Origin: Antitrichia curtipendula
Lineage: Eukaryota > Streptophyta > Bryopsida > Hypnales > Leucodontaceae
NCBI GenBank assembly: GCA_951230915.1
Contig: OX579637.1
Location: 35,278,001-35,342,000 of the forward strand
Direction: 5' to 3'
Length of the DNA stretch: 64,000 nt
A program made the position numbers and the translations under genes. This document shows, one piece after another, positions 34,371 through 44,993 of this stretch. Within the stretch, counting starts at the first letter, position 1, and each line of letters opens with the position of its first letter. The notes beneath the pieces were generated by a model. It was not told the origin of the DNA. It did no database searches and was given only the letters and a program-made list of their open reading frames with translations.

Positions 34371-36047
34371 CTCCTGACCTAAAAATCGTCATGATGACGT
34401 TTACCGGTCCGGTCCCACCAATCCGGTCTAACCTTAATCCGGTTCTCCACCCCCAATCCGGTCTAGTACTACTTCCGAACAAGGATCCGATTCCAATATG
34501 GTTCCTAGGTGTCACTGCTAAGATCGGATTCATTCCAACTCTTCCACTATTTCAATGTCGTTCCTAATTTTCCGTCCTCTGCTGTTTCTAAACAAAACCT
34601 AGATACTAATTGATAGTTTCCGTTTCGTTTTCTAGATAAACAATTGAAAACCAAAAATCCTGGTTGCGACACATGTTCTTTAACTGTAGTTAATTTCCCG
34701 GGATGTTGTTCTTCGTTTCAGCGCGCAGCGCGCTGAAGTGCAGTGAGTGTTCGCCGATGTAACTCCACTGAAATTGTCTCTTGCAGATGAGCTCTGTCGA
34801 TGTCTACGCTTGAGGATTGTCAGAGCAGTCGTTCTGGTGGGAGGACATCTACATGAAGGCCATGACATTAGACAAGGTCGATTTTCTGGAAGGCGGGTAC
34901 CCCGTGAACGTCAGAGCAGGACCAAATTCGGCGCCCTCGCCTTCGAAGAAGAAGCTGCGGGCGAGTCAAGATTCTCCTTGTGGGAAGAAGGTTGACCCTG
35001 TTGTCGATCTTACGGAGGATGAGAGCGAGGAAGAGGTCAATCACGAGAACTACATCGACACCTTTGGGATCGACGATATCCAAACACCAACCAGTCGTCT
35101 GTCTTTGGAGGTGCTAGTTTCGTCGAGTTCTTCTATGCTGCCTCCGCTGCCCCATATGCCAGTAACGCCGACTCCATCTACTCGCCCAGCAAAAAAGAGG
35201 AAGCGGGAGGCGATTGCCAGCGCAATGCGGAGCATGGCCAAATTCCAAGCCCAGAGTATACAATCTCTGGCAAATATGCAGAAGCAAGCTGAGCTAACGC
35301 AGAGGCAAAATGAGCTTGCCTTGGCTCAAATTAGAGCCGACGCTAGCAAGGAGATACATGCGAATATGGAAATGCATAATACTAGCCAGGAGTGGATGCG
35401 GGAAGCATCTAGAAATAATAGGGAGCTGGCCATGCAGAACAGAGAGATGCTTCAAATATTTCTGGCCAAGATTGGAATCGAACCCATTGCCTTGCTGCCA
35501 CCCGCATCCCGGTCTCCCTCATTGCTGTTGGAGGGGCAACCGTCTGGCTCAAACATCAGCAATGCATCGAGCCCCTCCAAATCAACGCAGGCCACTCCAC
35601 GTCTGCCGTCCAGCCCGCCCATTACGATTCCCCCTCCTCCAATTGATGAGAATATCGATCCTCCCGTTCCATCGTTAGCGAGTCCGGATGTACCTCAGGA
35701 GCACCCACCTGTCGACTACGGAGCAACGGAGATCACCGCGGAAGGAGTTGGAATTGGGCACAACCTGGTCGTGGATGCTTCCGAGCTTGAAGTTAGAGGT
35801 GCCGCACTACCTACCGGAGATCCACCAGCAGGTTGTGCTCCATAATCTCCTTGTGTCATCTTGTGTAGTTTCAGCTCGACTTGAGCTGATCTATATGATA
35901 GAGTTTGACTTGTAGTATTCATTTCCGGAAGGCAGTATTGTTTTGTTCCGGAGCTCCATATTTAGTGGAGCCAATCGTAGTTTTGGAAGTGTTGCACTCA
36001 ATTTCGTAATTTGTAAACCAAATGTGTAATATATAAATTTCTCACTG

Positions 36048-36209
36048 CACTAGTAGAAAATCTGAAATTTCTGTTGTTTTGGTCGCGTTGATGATCAACA
36101 ATTTTTTGCTGATTTTGACAAAAATCAACTGATTTTTGTCAAAATCAGCAAAAAATTGTTGATCATCAACGCGACCAAAACAACAGAAATTTCAGATTTT
36201 CTACTAGTG
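36048..36209. mobile_element. snap-back CACTA-type MITE
   Basis: A 162-bp, almost perfect inverted repeat over its whole length. It begins CACTAGTAGAAAATCTG and ends with the complement CTACTAGTG. The ends match the plant CACTA consensus CACTAGTAGAAA. It sits at or in the first exon of gene B2 and seems to have removed or displaced its 5' part, since locus C has a longer exon there. The flanking 3-mers (CTG, GAT) do not match, so no target duplication is visible. A similar element lies at 50635-50826. Confidence 0.8.
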
Positions 36210-37213
36210 GATTATGCTCAATCTGGTCATGAAGGTCGTGATCGGCCATCAGGTTCCCCGTCGAGGAAAGTAAATTCCATCTACTCCAATTACTTTGTCT
36301 ATCTAGGCTTTTCATTTGTTTTGCGGTGGTTGTCTTTCGTATGATTTTGTGTGAGGCCTAGAATGTGCCAGTTCCACGGACGTAACTAGCAATGCATTCT
36401 TTGTCTTGTTAGGAGGAATTGGATCCTTTGTTAGCTCGTAAGGAATCATCGGAGGGCATCCATCAGCCATTGAGGTCCGCGGCTGCGGAGAAGTGGATAA
36501 ATGTCGTCTTGGACCTCAATGGCATTCTTTGTGTCAGCGAGGATTGGAAGTCCAAGGGGTCCCTCAAGCAATTTAACCATCAGTCAGAGCCACACTCTGC
36601 CACGGTTGGCGCAATTGTGGGGCCAAAAGCCGTCTACGTCCGGCCCAATTGCTCCGCATTTCTGAAGGAGCTAGAGAAGATAGCCTTTGTCTCTGTTTGG
36701 AGCTCCATGAGAAAGCCCTCCACTGAAGGCATTTGCCTGTACCTTTTCTGGGACGGAGGGTTGCCCTTCCTCATCCTTGGGCAAGACTCCTGCAAGACGG
36801 TTAAGTGCAGGGATAGATTTGGAAAATTGATCTCGTATAAAGAACCCGGAATCGATAAGGACTTGTTCTTAAAGAACACGGACGTGCTGTTCAGTGACTC
36901 GCAAGGGAATTTTTCATCAGGCAACACCGTTATAGTGGACGATAGTCCTCGTAAGCACATCCTGAACAACCCAGAGAATGTTATACTCTCCGACTCCTGG
37001 AGTAACCGAGGGAATGGTGACAAGGACAATTTTCTCCTTGCGGTCCTACTTCCTTGGTTCCAAGGGTTGCACGCCAGCCGCGGCGTGGGACTCAAGTCAT
37101 TCTGGAGTGATAAGAAATGGAGAATTGGGAGGCGAATGCTATACGAGGACAGGGGTCGTCGAGAGTTTGACAAACTCATGGAGGTGGTGTCAGGTTCTAG
37201 TAGAGTTAGGTAG
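36210..37213 (+). CDS. B2: FCP1/NIF-type HAD family protein
   Basis: A short exon remnant 36210-36269 (ends GSPSRK, donor GTAAAT) precedes the main exon 36413-37213, ending in TAG. The domain resembles the NLI-interacting-factor (FCP1/SCP1) phosphatase fold. Motif I is VVLDLNGILC, motif II lies in FVSVWSSMRK, and motif III is VIVDDSPRKH with NPENVIL. In classical FCP1 the second Asp of DxDx(T/V) is catalytic; here it is Asn (DLNG), as in many plant homologues, so phosphatase activity is doubtful. The C-terminal region ends in a basic RIGRRMLYEDRGRR. The main exon has no stop or frameshift. The true start codon is not visible because the MITE has replaced the first exon. Confidence 0.7.
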
Positions 37214-37440
37214 CTCAAAGGCTAGAGGTATGTCTTTCAGCTCGAATTGAGCTGAAGTGTATGTTTTATCCGCCTGTTTAAAATTGTGTACAGCTTCTGC
37301 ATTTCAGCACGAATCGCGCTGATGTGTGTAGCAAGTTTTTTTGCTGTCCGTTGATCGATTGTGAATGTGTGTGATTGCCTCTCGAAGTATGCGCACACCT
37401 CAATTTTGCATGTTCCGGTTCTGATGTATGCTTTTTTTTG

Positions 37441-38078
37441 TATCTGATGGGGAGTGTGTTAAAACCCTCTGCATCAAACGTGGTTCTCGCATGCCAGGCT
37501 TCTACGGATTCTATCCTAGACTACGAGCAGTATGTAGTACTCAGCACTGGGAACTTTCTCTGCTCAGCACCCACACTGAATTCCAGTATGGATTTCTGTG
37601 TTAAGCCCATTGATGATGGTGTGGTGGATAGTCCTCCAGATCGGAAGCCTCGTCTGCCTGTTTCGTGTTCGCCATCTCCTTTGCGCTCACGGGATATTCG
37701 AAATTCCTCAATGTCGCCAACAGCTTTGGACAAGGGCACGCAAAGGAGGCTGTACGGGGACGCCAACTATCCCATGTCGGATGCAGAATTGGAGCTCAAT
37801 GTCTCAAAGAAGCCACGTGACATAGCTGTTCTTGCTCCTGTTGTTCCGCCGTTGCTTCCTCGTTGACGTGCACAATCATGTGGGCTGGGATTAAAGAGGA
37901 AACATAATGAGCCATCGCGGAGTCAATGTTCAACTCCAAGTCGGGACTCCTGGGAGCTCAGATCGTTATAGGCGCAACGGGTGGAGCACATGCGTCATGC
38001 CAGAAAAATTGCTGAAGGTTATAGTCGTGGGCTAGAGATTTTGAAGGCTTTGGAGAAGCTGAAGAGTACGCCACGTTA
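37441..38078 (+). pseudogene. B3: Ser/Pro-rich protein gene
   Basis: A coding frame from about 37441 gives QASTDSILDYEQYVVLSTGN, SMDFCVKPIDDG, SPPDRKPRLP and RRLYGDANYPM, all shared with C3. It hits TGA at 37864 where C3 reads on (LLPRCRAL), and later TAG (SLxAQ, where C has Gln) before a shared end EILKALEKLKS. The acceptor used in C3 (CTGCCAG) is not recognisable in B. The SCSPSPLRSRD segment resembles a CDK or MAPK-type phosphosite cluster. Function unknown; it follows B2 in the same order in locus C, and may be the 3' part of one larger transcript. Confidence 0.55.
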
Positions 38079-38262
38079 GTTTAGTAAATGAATGAATAGT
38101 GTAGATCAACTGATATTTGGAATCAATGATTTCAATTAGTTTAGTAAATGAATGAATAGTGTAGATCAACTGATATTTGGAATCAATGATTTCAATTAGT
38201 TTAGTAAATGAATGAATAGTGTAGATATAGTAGTAGATATAGTAGTAGATATAGTTGTAGAT
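38076..38262 (+). repeat. 60-bp tandem repeat with trailing AGATATAGTAGT microsatellite
   Basis: The unit starting AGTTTAGTAAATGAATG repeats exactly every 60 bp for about 2.5 copies (38076-38226). Near-identical copies suggest a recent expansion. A 12-bp AGATATAGTAGT run follows to 38262. It lies in the 3' region of B3. Confidence 0.85.
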
Positions 38263-39160
38263 ATAGAAACATGTGAATAGATTTTTTATAGAACTAAATG
38301 TTTCCAAATATCTAGCAAAGGGGTAGTATATACATTGTAGTGAGGTCCATTACTGGATATTACAGAATCCTTTCTTGGGTATCTTCTAGATGTGAGCTAT
38401 GCACACTGTTAGAATTCTACAAATCGGGTAGTTAAAATATGATATCTTCATTGCTTGTGGTAGTCATGCAACTAGAAGCTTAAACAGATGATGATACGAT
38501 GACTGAAGAATGATGTGGATGCTCAACTTTGGAACGTATGGAGTGTGATTTTTGAGAGTCCTAGGGTGGCGTTCGTATGATTTGTTTCTTCACTATTTGT
38601 TCCCTGATCCAAGTCAAAGTTTAGCATCTACTTTGTTCTAAATTCACCATGCATTTGTCTTTGTAAGTAATCTATTTGTAGTGTCTAGCACATGCAATCA
38701 TGATGTCATATTTTGATACCAAGAGTGTAATGGTAGGCTATGTTACTTCTGGATTTCGTTGGGCAATGCAGTCTTCCATCATTTACGTGTACATATCATG
38801 ACATTTGTCAAGGAGTAGTATTACGTATGGCAAGTTGTAGATGACATTTCCATAATTTCCATTCGCAAACTTGTTGTACATATAATTGCGTTCCGTTTTA
38901 TGTGCTGAACTCTTGAAATTCACGATTGTTTCTCAATTATATGACTCCCAAGATTCCCATGTCATTAGAATAAGACTCCCATTTCACTCGAAAACTACCA
39001 AAATAACAAATAAGAGGTTAAAATAGAAAAGTATTAGTTTTACTTTTCTGAAGGGGTGTCTACGAGGGGCATTAGGAATGCCCAGTTCTGTCCTAATGCT
39101 ACATCTTCCCCGTTTTGATGGCATTATTTCTAACTCAATGGAATTTGTGAATTGTCGTAG
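38263..39160. other. 3' flank of locus B, gene-free
   Basis: No gene seen. A segment at about 38968-39003 (CCCATTTCACTCGAAAACTACCAAAATA) closely matches the 3' flank of locus C near 51997-52035 (CCCATTTCACTGGAAAACTCCCAAAATA), showing that the B/C duplication extends to about 39.0 kb. Confidence 0.5.
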
Positions 39161-40783
39161 AAGAAGGTTCCTGAGCCGGAGAAGAGGGCCAACAAGTTAA
39201 AGAATCCTAGCGCCAGAAAACGTCATGACAATCCTACTTCCATAATGAAAACGGGGAAAGAGAAATCTGCAAAGAAGTCGGATAAATTGATGAAGAAAAG
39301 GGGTTCCCCATTAGCGCAAGATTGACCAATGCCAATCCTTCAGGATGAGGAGAGATCGGAGACAGCAGTGGATGCTTTAGTCGCAGTAGAGCAGATTTCG
39401 GATGCTAGGGATGCTGCAGCCATATTAGACTCTCTTGCAGCGGGTATTGGCCCTTCTCAGGATTCGCAGACACTCTACCAACCAGTAGCCGAAGAAGGAG
39501 GCCAGGCCTGCGGAGGTTTTCGAACGTAATGAATCTCTCTCCCCCAGTCTGGGGACGGGAAAGCGACATGCGGGTACGAGCGACGCTGCATCAGGATATA
39601 TCACGATGTCCCATGTTTCTGAACCCAAGCCGGGAGTCAACATGGCTGATGACATTGTGGGCGACACTTTGATTGATCTGAACCAAATGAGTCTGGAAGC
39701 AGGCACAACTAAGGCGACTCGTACAGAAGTTGCATTCCACTCTGGAATTCCGGATGTCGGGAGGGTCAGGATCAAGAATATGTTTAAGGATATAGCTAGT
39801 TTTCCAAGTGTGAGTGTCGGAACGAGTAGCACCTTAACTACTAAAATGTCTAATGAAATTCAGAATGTTTGGCTTGCACACCAGTTTATTTACAAGAGCA
39901 TTTTTGAAATTGCATTGGACCAGGGTTCGCAGGCAGAAGTGGTCGATGACGTTGACAACAGAAGGACCGAAGAGGAAGTTGTCGTTGAAGGGAAGGGGAG
40001 CGTAGAGGACGATGCCGAAGGTGCATGAGGTGACACCATGCATTACTTCAGGGATGGGATTCCTGGGCTACCGTATACAGTGAACTTGTGTCTAAGAAGC
40101 TGATGATCCCTTGGGCTGCAGATTCTGTCCGAGCTATGGCGACACTACCAAGGTCATCAGAAGAGGTACCCTGCTGGAAGCATAAAGTGATCCTTGACTT
40201 GAATGGACTACTTGTTCACAGGACGTATATACGCACAGAACTCCATGTTTAGTGTCGTCCAGCTCTTACGGACTTCCTGGATTGGCTACGTCAAAAGGCT
40301 GACATTGTATTCTAGAGCAGTGTTACTTCCAGGAACATGAGCAAATTGTTGGACGTTGTACTTGCTGATGCTTTGTTTGGTCCTAGAGATGTCACTTGCT
40401 TAACTCAAGCAGCATGCACGCGGTCGAAGTACAGATTCGCAAATGCGCCGGAGAAACCGATCTTCCTGAATGATCTGGGTACACTAGCACGCATGGTTGG
40501 TCTTTTGTCTCTACAAGACGTTTTCCTAGTTGATGACAGTCCAGTTAAAAACCTTCTCAATGATCCTCACAATGTTGTATTCCCTCAGTCTTGGTGCAGT
40601 GACAAGCATGACAACTACTTCGATGGCCACCTCCGTCCTTGGCTTGAAGGTCTCTTTAAATCTAATGTAACTGTTCCGGTCTATGTGAAGAATAATCCAT
40701 TGTATGGCGGTCAGTGCCCAATGGAAGTAGTGTCCACTGAGGGCATGAACATACTGAGGGGGGCCCTGGACAGCCCGCTCTAA
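39161..40783 (+). pseudogene. distal part of locus A: linker plus FCP1-like HAD, decayed
   Basis: An acceptor-like TTGTCGTAG precedes KKVPEPEKRANKLKNPSARK and a basic stretch. The frame is broken by TGA near 39324 (from CGA). A one-base frameshift near 39495 joins GGQA to EVFERNESLSP. Frame 39606-40028 follows (SEPKPGVNMADDIVGDTLID...). After a likely intron near 40030-40110 comes an FCP1-like domain: WKHKVILDLNGLLVHRT, DIVFxSSVTSRNM, VFLVDDSPVKNLL, broken by TAG at about 40249 and 40315. It ends at 40783, followed at 40795 by CCGTGACATATCACGAT, a palindrome of family A. The palindrome and the HAD type tie it to locus A, though the two parts are 26.7 kb apart. Confidence 0.5.
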
Positions 40784-40784
40784 A

Positions 40785-41263
40785 AGGTGCCACCGTGACA
40801 TATCACGATACTTGTAAGGGTGTATCGAAGGTTCAGGGTGTTAGATGTACATTATAGCGTACTATTAACGTAATCTTCAATTTTCTATAAAGTTGATACA
40901 TTGAAGTTTGAAGTTGATACATTTTGAGTAGGTCAGGCAGTCTTGAATACTTAGCTCTAGTATTCTTGTACTTGCGGAAAAATTGATTGTAAATTAACAT
41001 TCGATAGTTGTAAATTTTCAGTTATAGGTAAAGTGACATCCATTTTGAATTGGATGTGAACTCTGGTCCGTGGCTTTGTATTTCTTCTTTATGTTCCATC
41101 CAGAGATCTCACGGCACTTCATACTGCGTGTGAATTACATCTTTTATTCTGTGGATTCACTTACAAAATTAGACATGATGAGTCAGTCACTTGTTTTGCT
41201 GTATGTAGTGTAACGTGATCCATATTCACTGGGAGAACTTTTGATGGTTGGTTCACGCAGAAG
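40785..41263. other. gene-free flank of distal locus A
   Basis: Contains one palindrome of family A (40795) and a half-site near 41106 (AGATCTCACGGCAC). No gene seen. Confidence 0.4.
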
Positions 41264-41563
41264 GTGTTGCTTGTTGTACTGACCGGTGATCTATGCGTCC
41301 ATGGCGGTGTTGCGGATCTCCCTCAGAACATCAACATACGGATTGGCTTTCACGGTCTTTTTCAATCTTTCGTCGAACATACTCAGTGTGTGTTGTGGTT
41401 GTGCATGCATACTTCGACTTTGGCAGAGCTTCTTCAACGTCTTCTTCCACCCGGAATTTTGAGTGGGTTCCTTTATATTGCCGGTGTTGACAAACCCGAC
41501 AAGAGCAAGCCCTATCCAAATCGTAGTCAATTGCTGAAGCATCTCTTAAGTTGTCATAAATAG
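41264..41563 (+). pseudogene. FCP1-like HAD fragment
   Basis: A 99-codon open frame contains VVLTGDLCVHGG, CVLWLCMHTSTLAELL and VDKPDKSKPYPN. These can be lined up with DLNGLLVHR, VWSSM, and the KP-rich segment of the FCP1-like proteins nearby. The catalytic first Asp region is altered (LTGDL), and the motif III DDSP is not found after the stop. Best read as a degraded relative of the locus A HAD module. The resemblance is by eye only. Confidence 0.35.
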
Positions 41564-42090
41564 CGTAGTGTTCTTTGGAATCAAATCCTTGTAGTGCTCG
41601 AGTTAGATCCCCTAAAGTGGCCTCGTGCGCGCGTACTACAACCCTCAATATGCGTGAGGGATGATGTAGATTCTCTTGAATTGCAACGTCCCTATTATGT
41701 CCAGAAGGTGTTAAATGTTAGTGGAAAACCTTTCCGGCGAGTGGACTAGTTTAAATATCGCAAGGAATGCCTTCAATTGAATCTGAAGGCTCTTCTTTGT
41801 TTGTCTTGTATGAACATCAATAAAATGTCATGAATCCAAGTTCAATGTTTATTAGAAACTATTTGCATTGTACAAAATATATGTATGGTAATTGCTTTTG
41901 CCTTGTCATTTTGAATTTGCTGTTCTAATTAACATAGTAGGGATTACAATCATCAAAAGATCTCCCGATCTGTAATTCCGCACAAAAATCCAAACGGGCC
42001 AAAAGTTTTGGTTGTATCATCTGAGTTTGCATAAATCCCGCAGTGATTAGTTTCTTGCAAAGCAAAAAATTGTATTTTCATGGGTTTCCA
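41564..42090. other. gene-free stretch
   Basis: No gene or clear repeat seen between the HAD fragment and the 108-bp repeats. Confidence 0.3.
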
Positions 42091-42094
42091 TTAC

Positions 42095-42600
42095 ATCAAG
42101 AGATCTCTTGATGATTCATTTCAATTACTACATCCCAATAAACATAGGAGTGCAATCCTCCAATGACAACGTTACTTGGCATGTTCTCATATATGAGCCT
42201 GACATGTGCTACTTTGAACGGCGTGGAGGACTCTAAAATGTGAACATCTGAAGATCTCTTGATGAACTGTATTAGCATGACCTACTTCAAATCAGTCCCC
42301 TTCAAATTTTTCCCGTACTACTTGGAACAACATGGCGGTCCCCAAAATGTTAACACCTCAAGACGGCACAATAAATTGTACCATGACATACTAGTTCAAA
42401 TTGGTCCCCCTCAATTGTTTCTCTTCCTACTTTAAACGACTTAGTCGTCTCCAAAATCCTAACACCATAAGATCTCTCGATACATTGTATCATGACATAG
42501 TTCCCATTGGTCCCCCTCGAATGTTTTCCTTCCTACTTTGAATAACATGGCAAACTCCAAAATGTTAACATCAAAAGATATCCTGATGAACTGCACCTTG
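42095..42600 (+). repeat. diverged tandem repeat, about 108-bp unit
   Basis: Units begin AAGATCTCTTGATGAACTG or close variants near 42104, 42250, 42360, 42468 and 42573. They share CCTACTTTGAA(T/C)AACATGG and CTCCAAAATGTTAACA. Four to five copies. Minus-strand open frames crossing it are products of the repeat. Confidence 0.65.
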
Positions 42601-43990
42601 AAAAAGTCCAAATTTGACCCTAAAGTCCAAAAGTAGTTAAATATGGCATTAATCTTCACTTTATCAAAAATTCCTATGATAAAAATGTAAGATTTTTGTA
42701 ATCAACCAAAAGTTTCATATGGAAATCACAAATATTTAAACTGTAATATATTATAATTATTTTTTTGGTTAAAAAATGATTGAAAAATACCAGATAAGAC
42801 TCTACTTGATCTAATCATTTGCATAGGATGCACAAATCAATTTTTACTACCATTGTTTGAGAGTCGTTATTACATCATTCTTATAACTAAGTTGTTTTTT
42901 ATAATGCATCTTAACAATTTTAGTAGAACAAAGGCTATTTCCTACCCCTTCAAGTATAACTAGAAAATCAGTATATTAAATAAAGACTCCTATTGATTTC
43001 AAACTTAAATCTACTAGAATAAGACATATCTCATAATTTATTTGGATTTTTTACTGAGCAATAATAGGCTCTATTGTTGAAATAAAATTTAAATAACTGC
43101 AAAATAATCATATGATTTCATAGATTTGAAAAAAGTAGCATACAAAGTTTTAAGAGAACGTAATTTATTTGTACATGAAAATTAAAATGGAACATAATGA
43201 AAAAAATATTTCATCAAAATTCAAAGTATTATATTCAGGGTTTAAGGTTTATATTGTGTGTTTGGGGGATGGTTCTAATTTCTTCACTACAGTACTAATA
43301 TGGTTTTTTGAAAAGAATGCAAGTTCTCTTGCGTAGGAAAGGGCCTACTAAAAGTAGCAAAGATTAGGTTTTTGCATGAACTCTCAAAGTTTAGGGTATT
43401 TGCAACTCTTACATATTTTTTTTTTTTTCATTTTATTAGTTTATTTCATGTGTTTTGTGCTTTGAAATTCTTAAACTACAGCACATGGCATATCAAAGAA
43501 GAAGGTATTTTTTGTAAACAATTGCCTACAAGTAGCATAAAATTAGTTTCCTCATGGATTTAAAGTGTTCATGTACTTTGCAAATTCTACATTTTTTTTC
43601 AAAACCAATTCTAAAACTCTCACAGAAGTAAATGTTCTCGATTCAAACTTCACAGTATATTCATGCTACTTTTTTAGAAATTAGGCTTTCATCACTAAAG
43701 ATTTGATGAATCATTTTTTGTTGTTGCCTAATTTTGGAATGGGAATTGTTGATTGAAAATTCTTAAATCGAATTCTAATATTTTTTGTGCAAACTAGTTT
43801 GGATTGCCTTTCAATGAATTTGTAAATATGTTCAAATAATCAAATCTAACATCACTAGTATTATACAAAAATTAAGAGAATATATTACAAAGTGTTTAGT
43901 ATTTAACTAGTAATGAATCCTAAACTATTTCTAAAAGGTGTTCATTTTCACCTCTCACAGCACCACCGGAAACGCAGGATAGAAAATTAA
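42601..43990. other. AT-rich gene-free stretch
   Basis: AT-rich, no supported gene or clear repeat. Ends where the C palindrome array begins. Confidence 0.35.
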
Positions 43991-44017
43991 GACCAGACTA
44001 CCCAGTAACCAGATGAC

Positions 44018-44938
44018 AGTATAGTGCGACCCGCGCTAAATTGCAGATGACAAAGCCTGTTGTACACTAAAACCAGTGTCCAGACGCACACGCTGACAAG
44101 TTGACTGTTTAGCGCAAGCCGCGCTAAAGTGTAGGTGACAAACCCAGTAGTACAATAGAACCTGAAGAGCAGTACGCGAATCCGTAAACAAGGTTGACAG
44201 GGAGATAGTTTAGTGCGAGTCGCGCTAAACTGTAGCAACCTAGTCTGTAGAAAAATCATGTACGCAAGCATAATATACACCATGACGCTGAGAAACATTA
44301 GTGCTGGCCGCGCTAAAGTGCAGGTGTCCAAAACAGTTGTACAATCAAAACCAGAATGATGCACGCAAGGAACAGGGAACCGGTGACAAAGAGACAGTTT
44401 AGCGCGAGCCGCACTAAAGTGCGGCTCACAAACCCAGTAGTACTCTAGAACATGAAGACCAGAATACAATTCAATACATTCTGATGACTGGATGACGGTA
44501 CAACGCGAGCCGCGCTAAACTGTAGGTGACAATCAGAGAGGTACAACACAAACTATAGTCCGAGAGTACTTTGCACAGTTCAAAACAAACGGTTTAAAAG
44601 AAGACACTTTAGCGCGGCCCGCACTAAAGTGTAGCTGGCAAACGATAGGCACAACAATAGTCATAGCTCGAGAGGCAGGACCAGACGCCTCCAGGATAGA
44701 AAGACAGTTTAGCGCGAGCCGCGCTAAATTGTGCGGAATACATACACCGCTAGGCTGGGAAAACCCCACAGAACGCAAGCATATACAGCACATCAGCTTG
44801 TGCAGAGGGAAAGTGAGGCAGAGGAGATCATGGTCGCGTAGCTGGTCAGATGAAGGTTGAGTATTAGGCTAGATGTCACCAAAGCAGTAACTAAAAAGTT
44901 CCAAGAAATTGCAGTTTAACGTGTGTCGCGTTAAAATG
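44018..44938 (+). repeat. palindrome array C (TTTAGCGCG...CGCGCTAAA family)
   Basis: Nine palindromes at about 44018, 44106, 44206, 44297, 44396, 44498, 44606, 44706 and 44912. The best have arms TTTAGCGCG and CGCGCTAAA with a two- to three-base centre. Spacing is 88-108 bp, with one gap of double length. The right arm is usually followed by CTGTAG or GTGCAG. The array ends 56 bp before the C1 start codon (44994). Single relatives lie at 46450, 47957, 48057 and 49204, in introns and after the C1 stop. Confidence 0.85.
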
Positions 44939-44993
44939 CAACTGAAGAATGAGAGTCGACTAACCACCCTTGCTACCGTGTTCTCCTTGAAAA

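Larger units (their letters stand above)
31312..34671 (-). mobile_element. TE2: gag-like element in intron 2 of B1
   Basis: The element is flanked by a perfect 5-bp duplication CATGT (31307-31311 and 34672-34676). Its ends are TGTCGCAGC and GGTTGCGACA, so it begins TG and ends CA with a short inverted terminal repeat. Removing it leaves an intron of about 170 bp, close to the 193-bp intron at the same place in locus C. It is 3360 bp, on the strand opposite to B1, and is a diverged relative of TE1. No long terminal repeats and no polymerase, integrase or transposase frame were seen, so its class is unresolved: a gag-only retroelement lacking recognisable LTRs, or a TIR element. Confidence 0.85.
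28309..35845 (+). pseudogene. locus B gene 1 (B1): ParB/DGQHR-like, possible methyltransferase-like, coiled-coil protein
   Basis: Exons 28309-29760, 29905-31251 and 34787-35845 follow GT-AG signals and match locus C exon by exon. The first carries a lysine-rich linker, then FYVINGQHSVEASKFM (ParB/DGQHR-like core) and NHFIAVQPSWATNILGA. The second ends in RKFCNPGICVYSAFAGGKLT, similar to the SAM-binding glycine loop of permuted amino-DNA methyltransferases. The third has a KKRKR nuclear-localisation-like motif and a Gln/Met-rich coiled coil (RQNELALAQIRAD), then a Pro-rich tail ending GDPPAGCAP and TAA. Stops: TAG 28447, 29245, 29539, 31030 and TGA 34811. The remaining frame is well preserved, so inactivation looks recent, unless stops are bypassed. 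Function unknown. Confidence 0.7.

Noticed and set aside
33262..34377. Plus-strand open frames opposite the TE2 gene.
   Set aside because: They are antisense shadows of the minus-strand gene that is homologous to the TE1 protein.
28309..35845. UAG might be read as an amino acid in these genes.
   Set aside because: TAG stops dominate, but TE1, B2, C2 and C3 end in TAG where the protein naturally stops, TGA and frameshifts also occur, and the excess is explained by C-to-T change at CAG and CTG sites.
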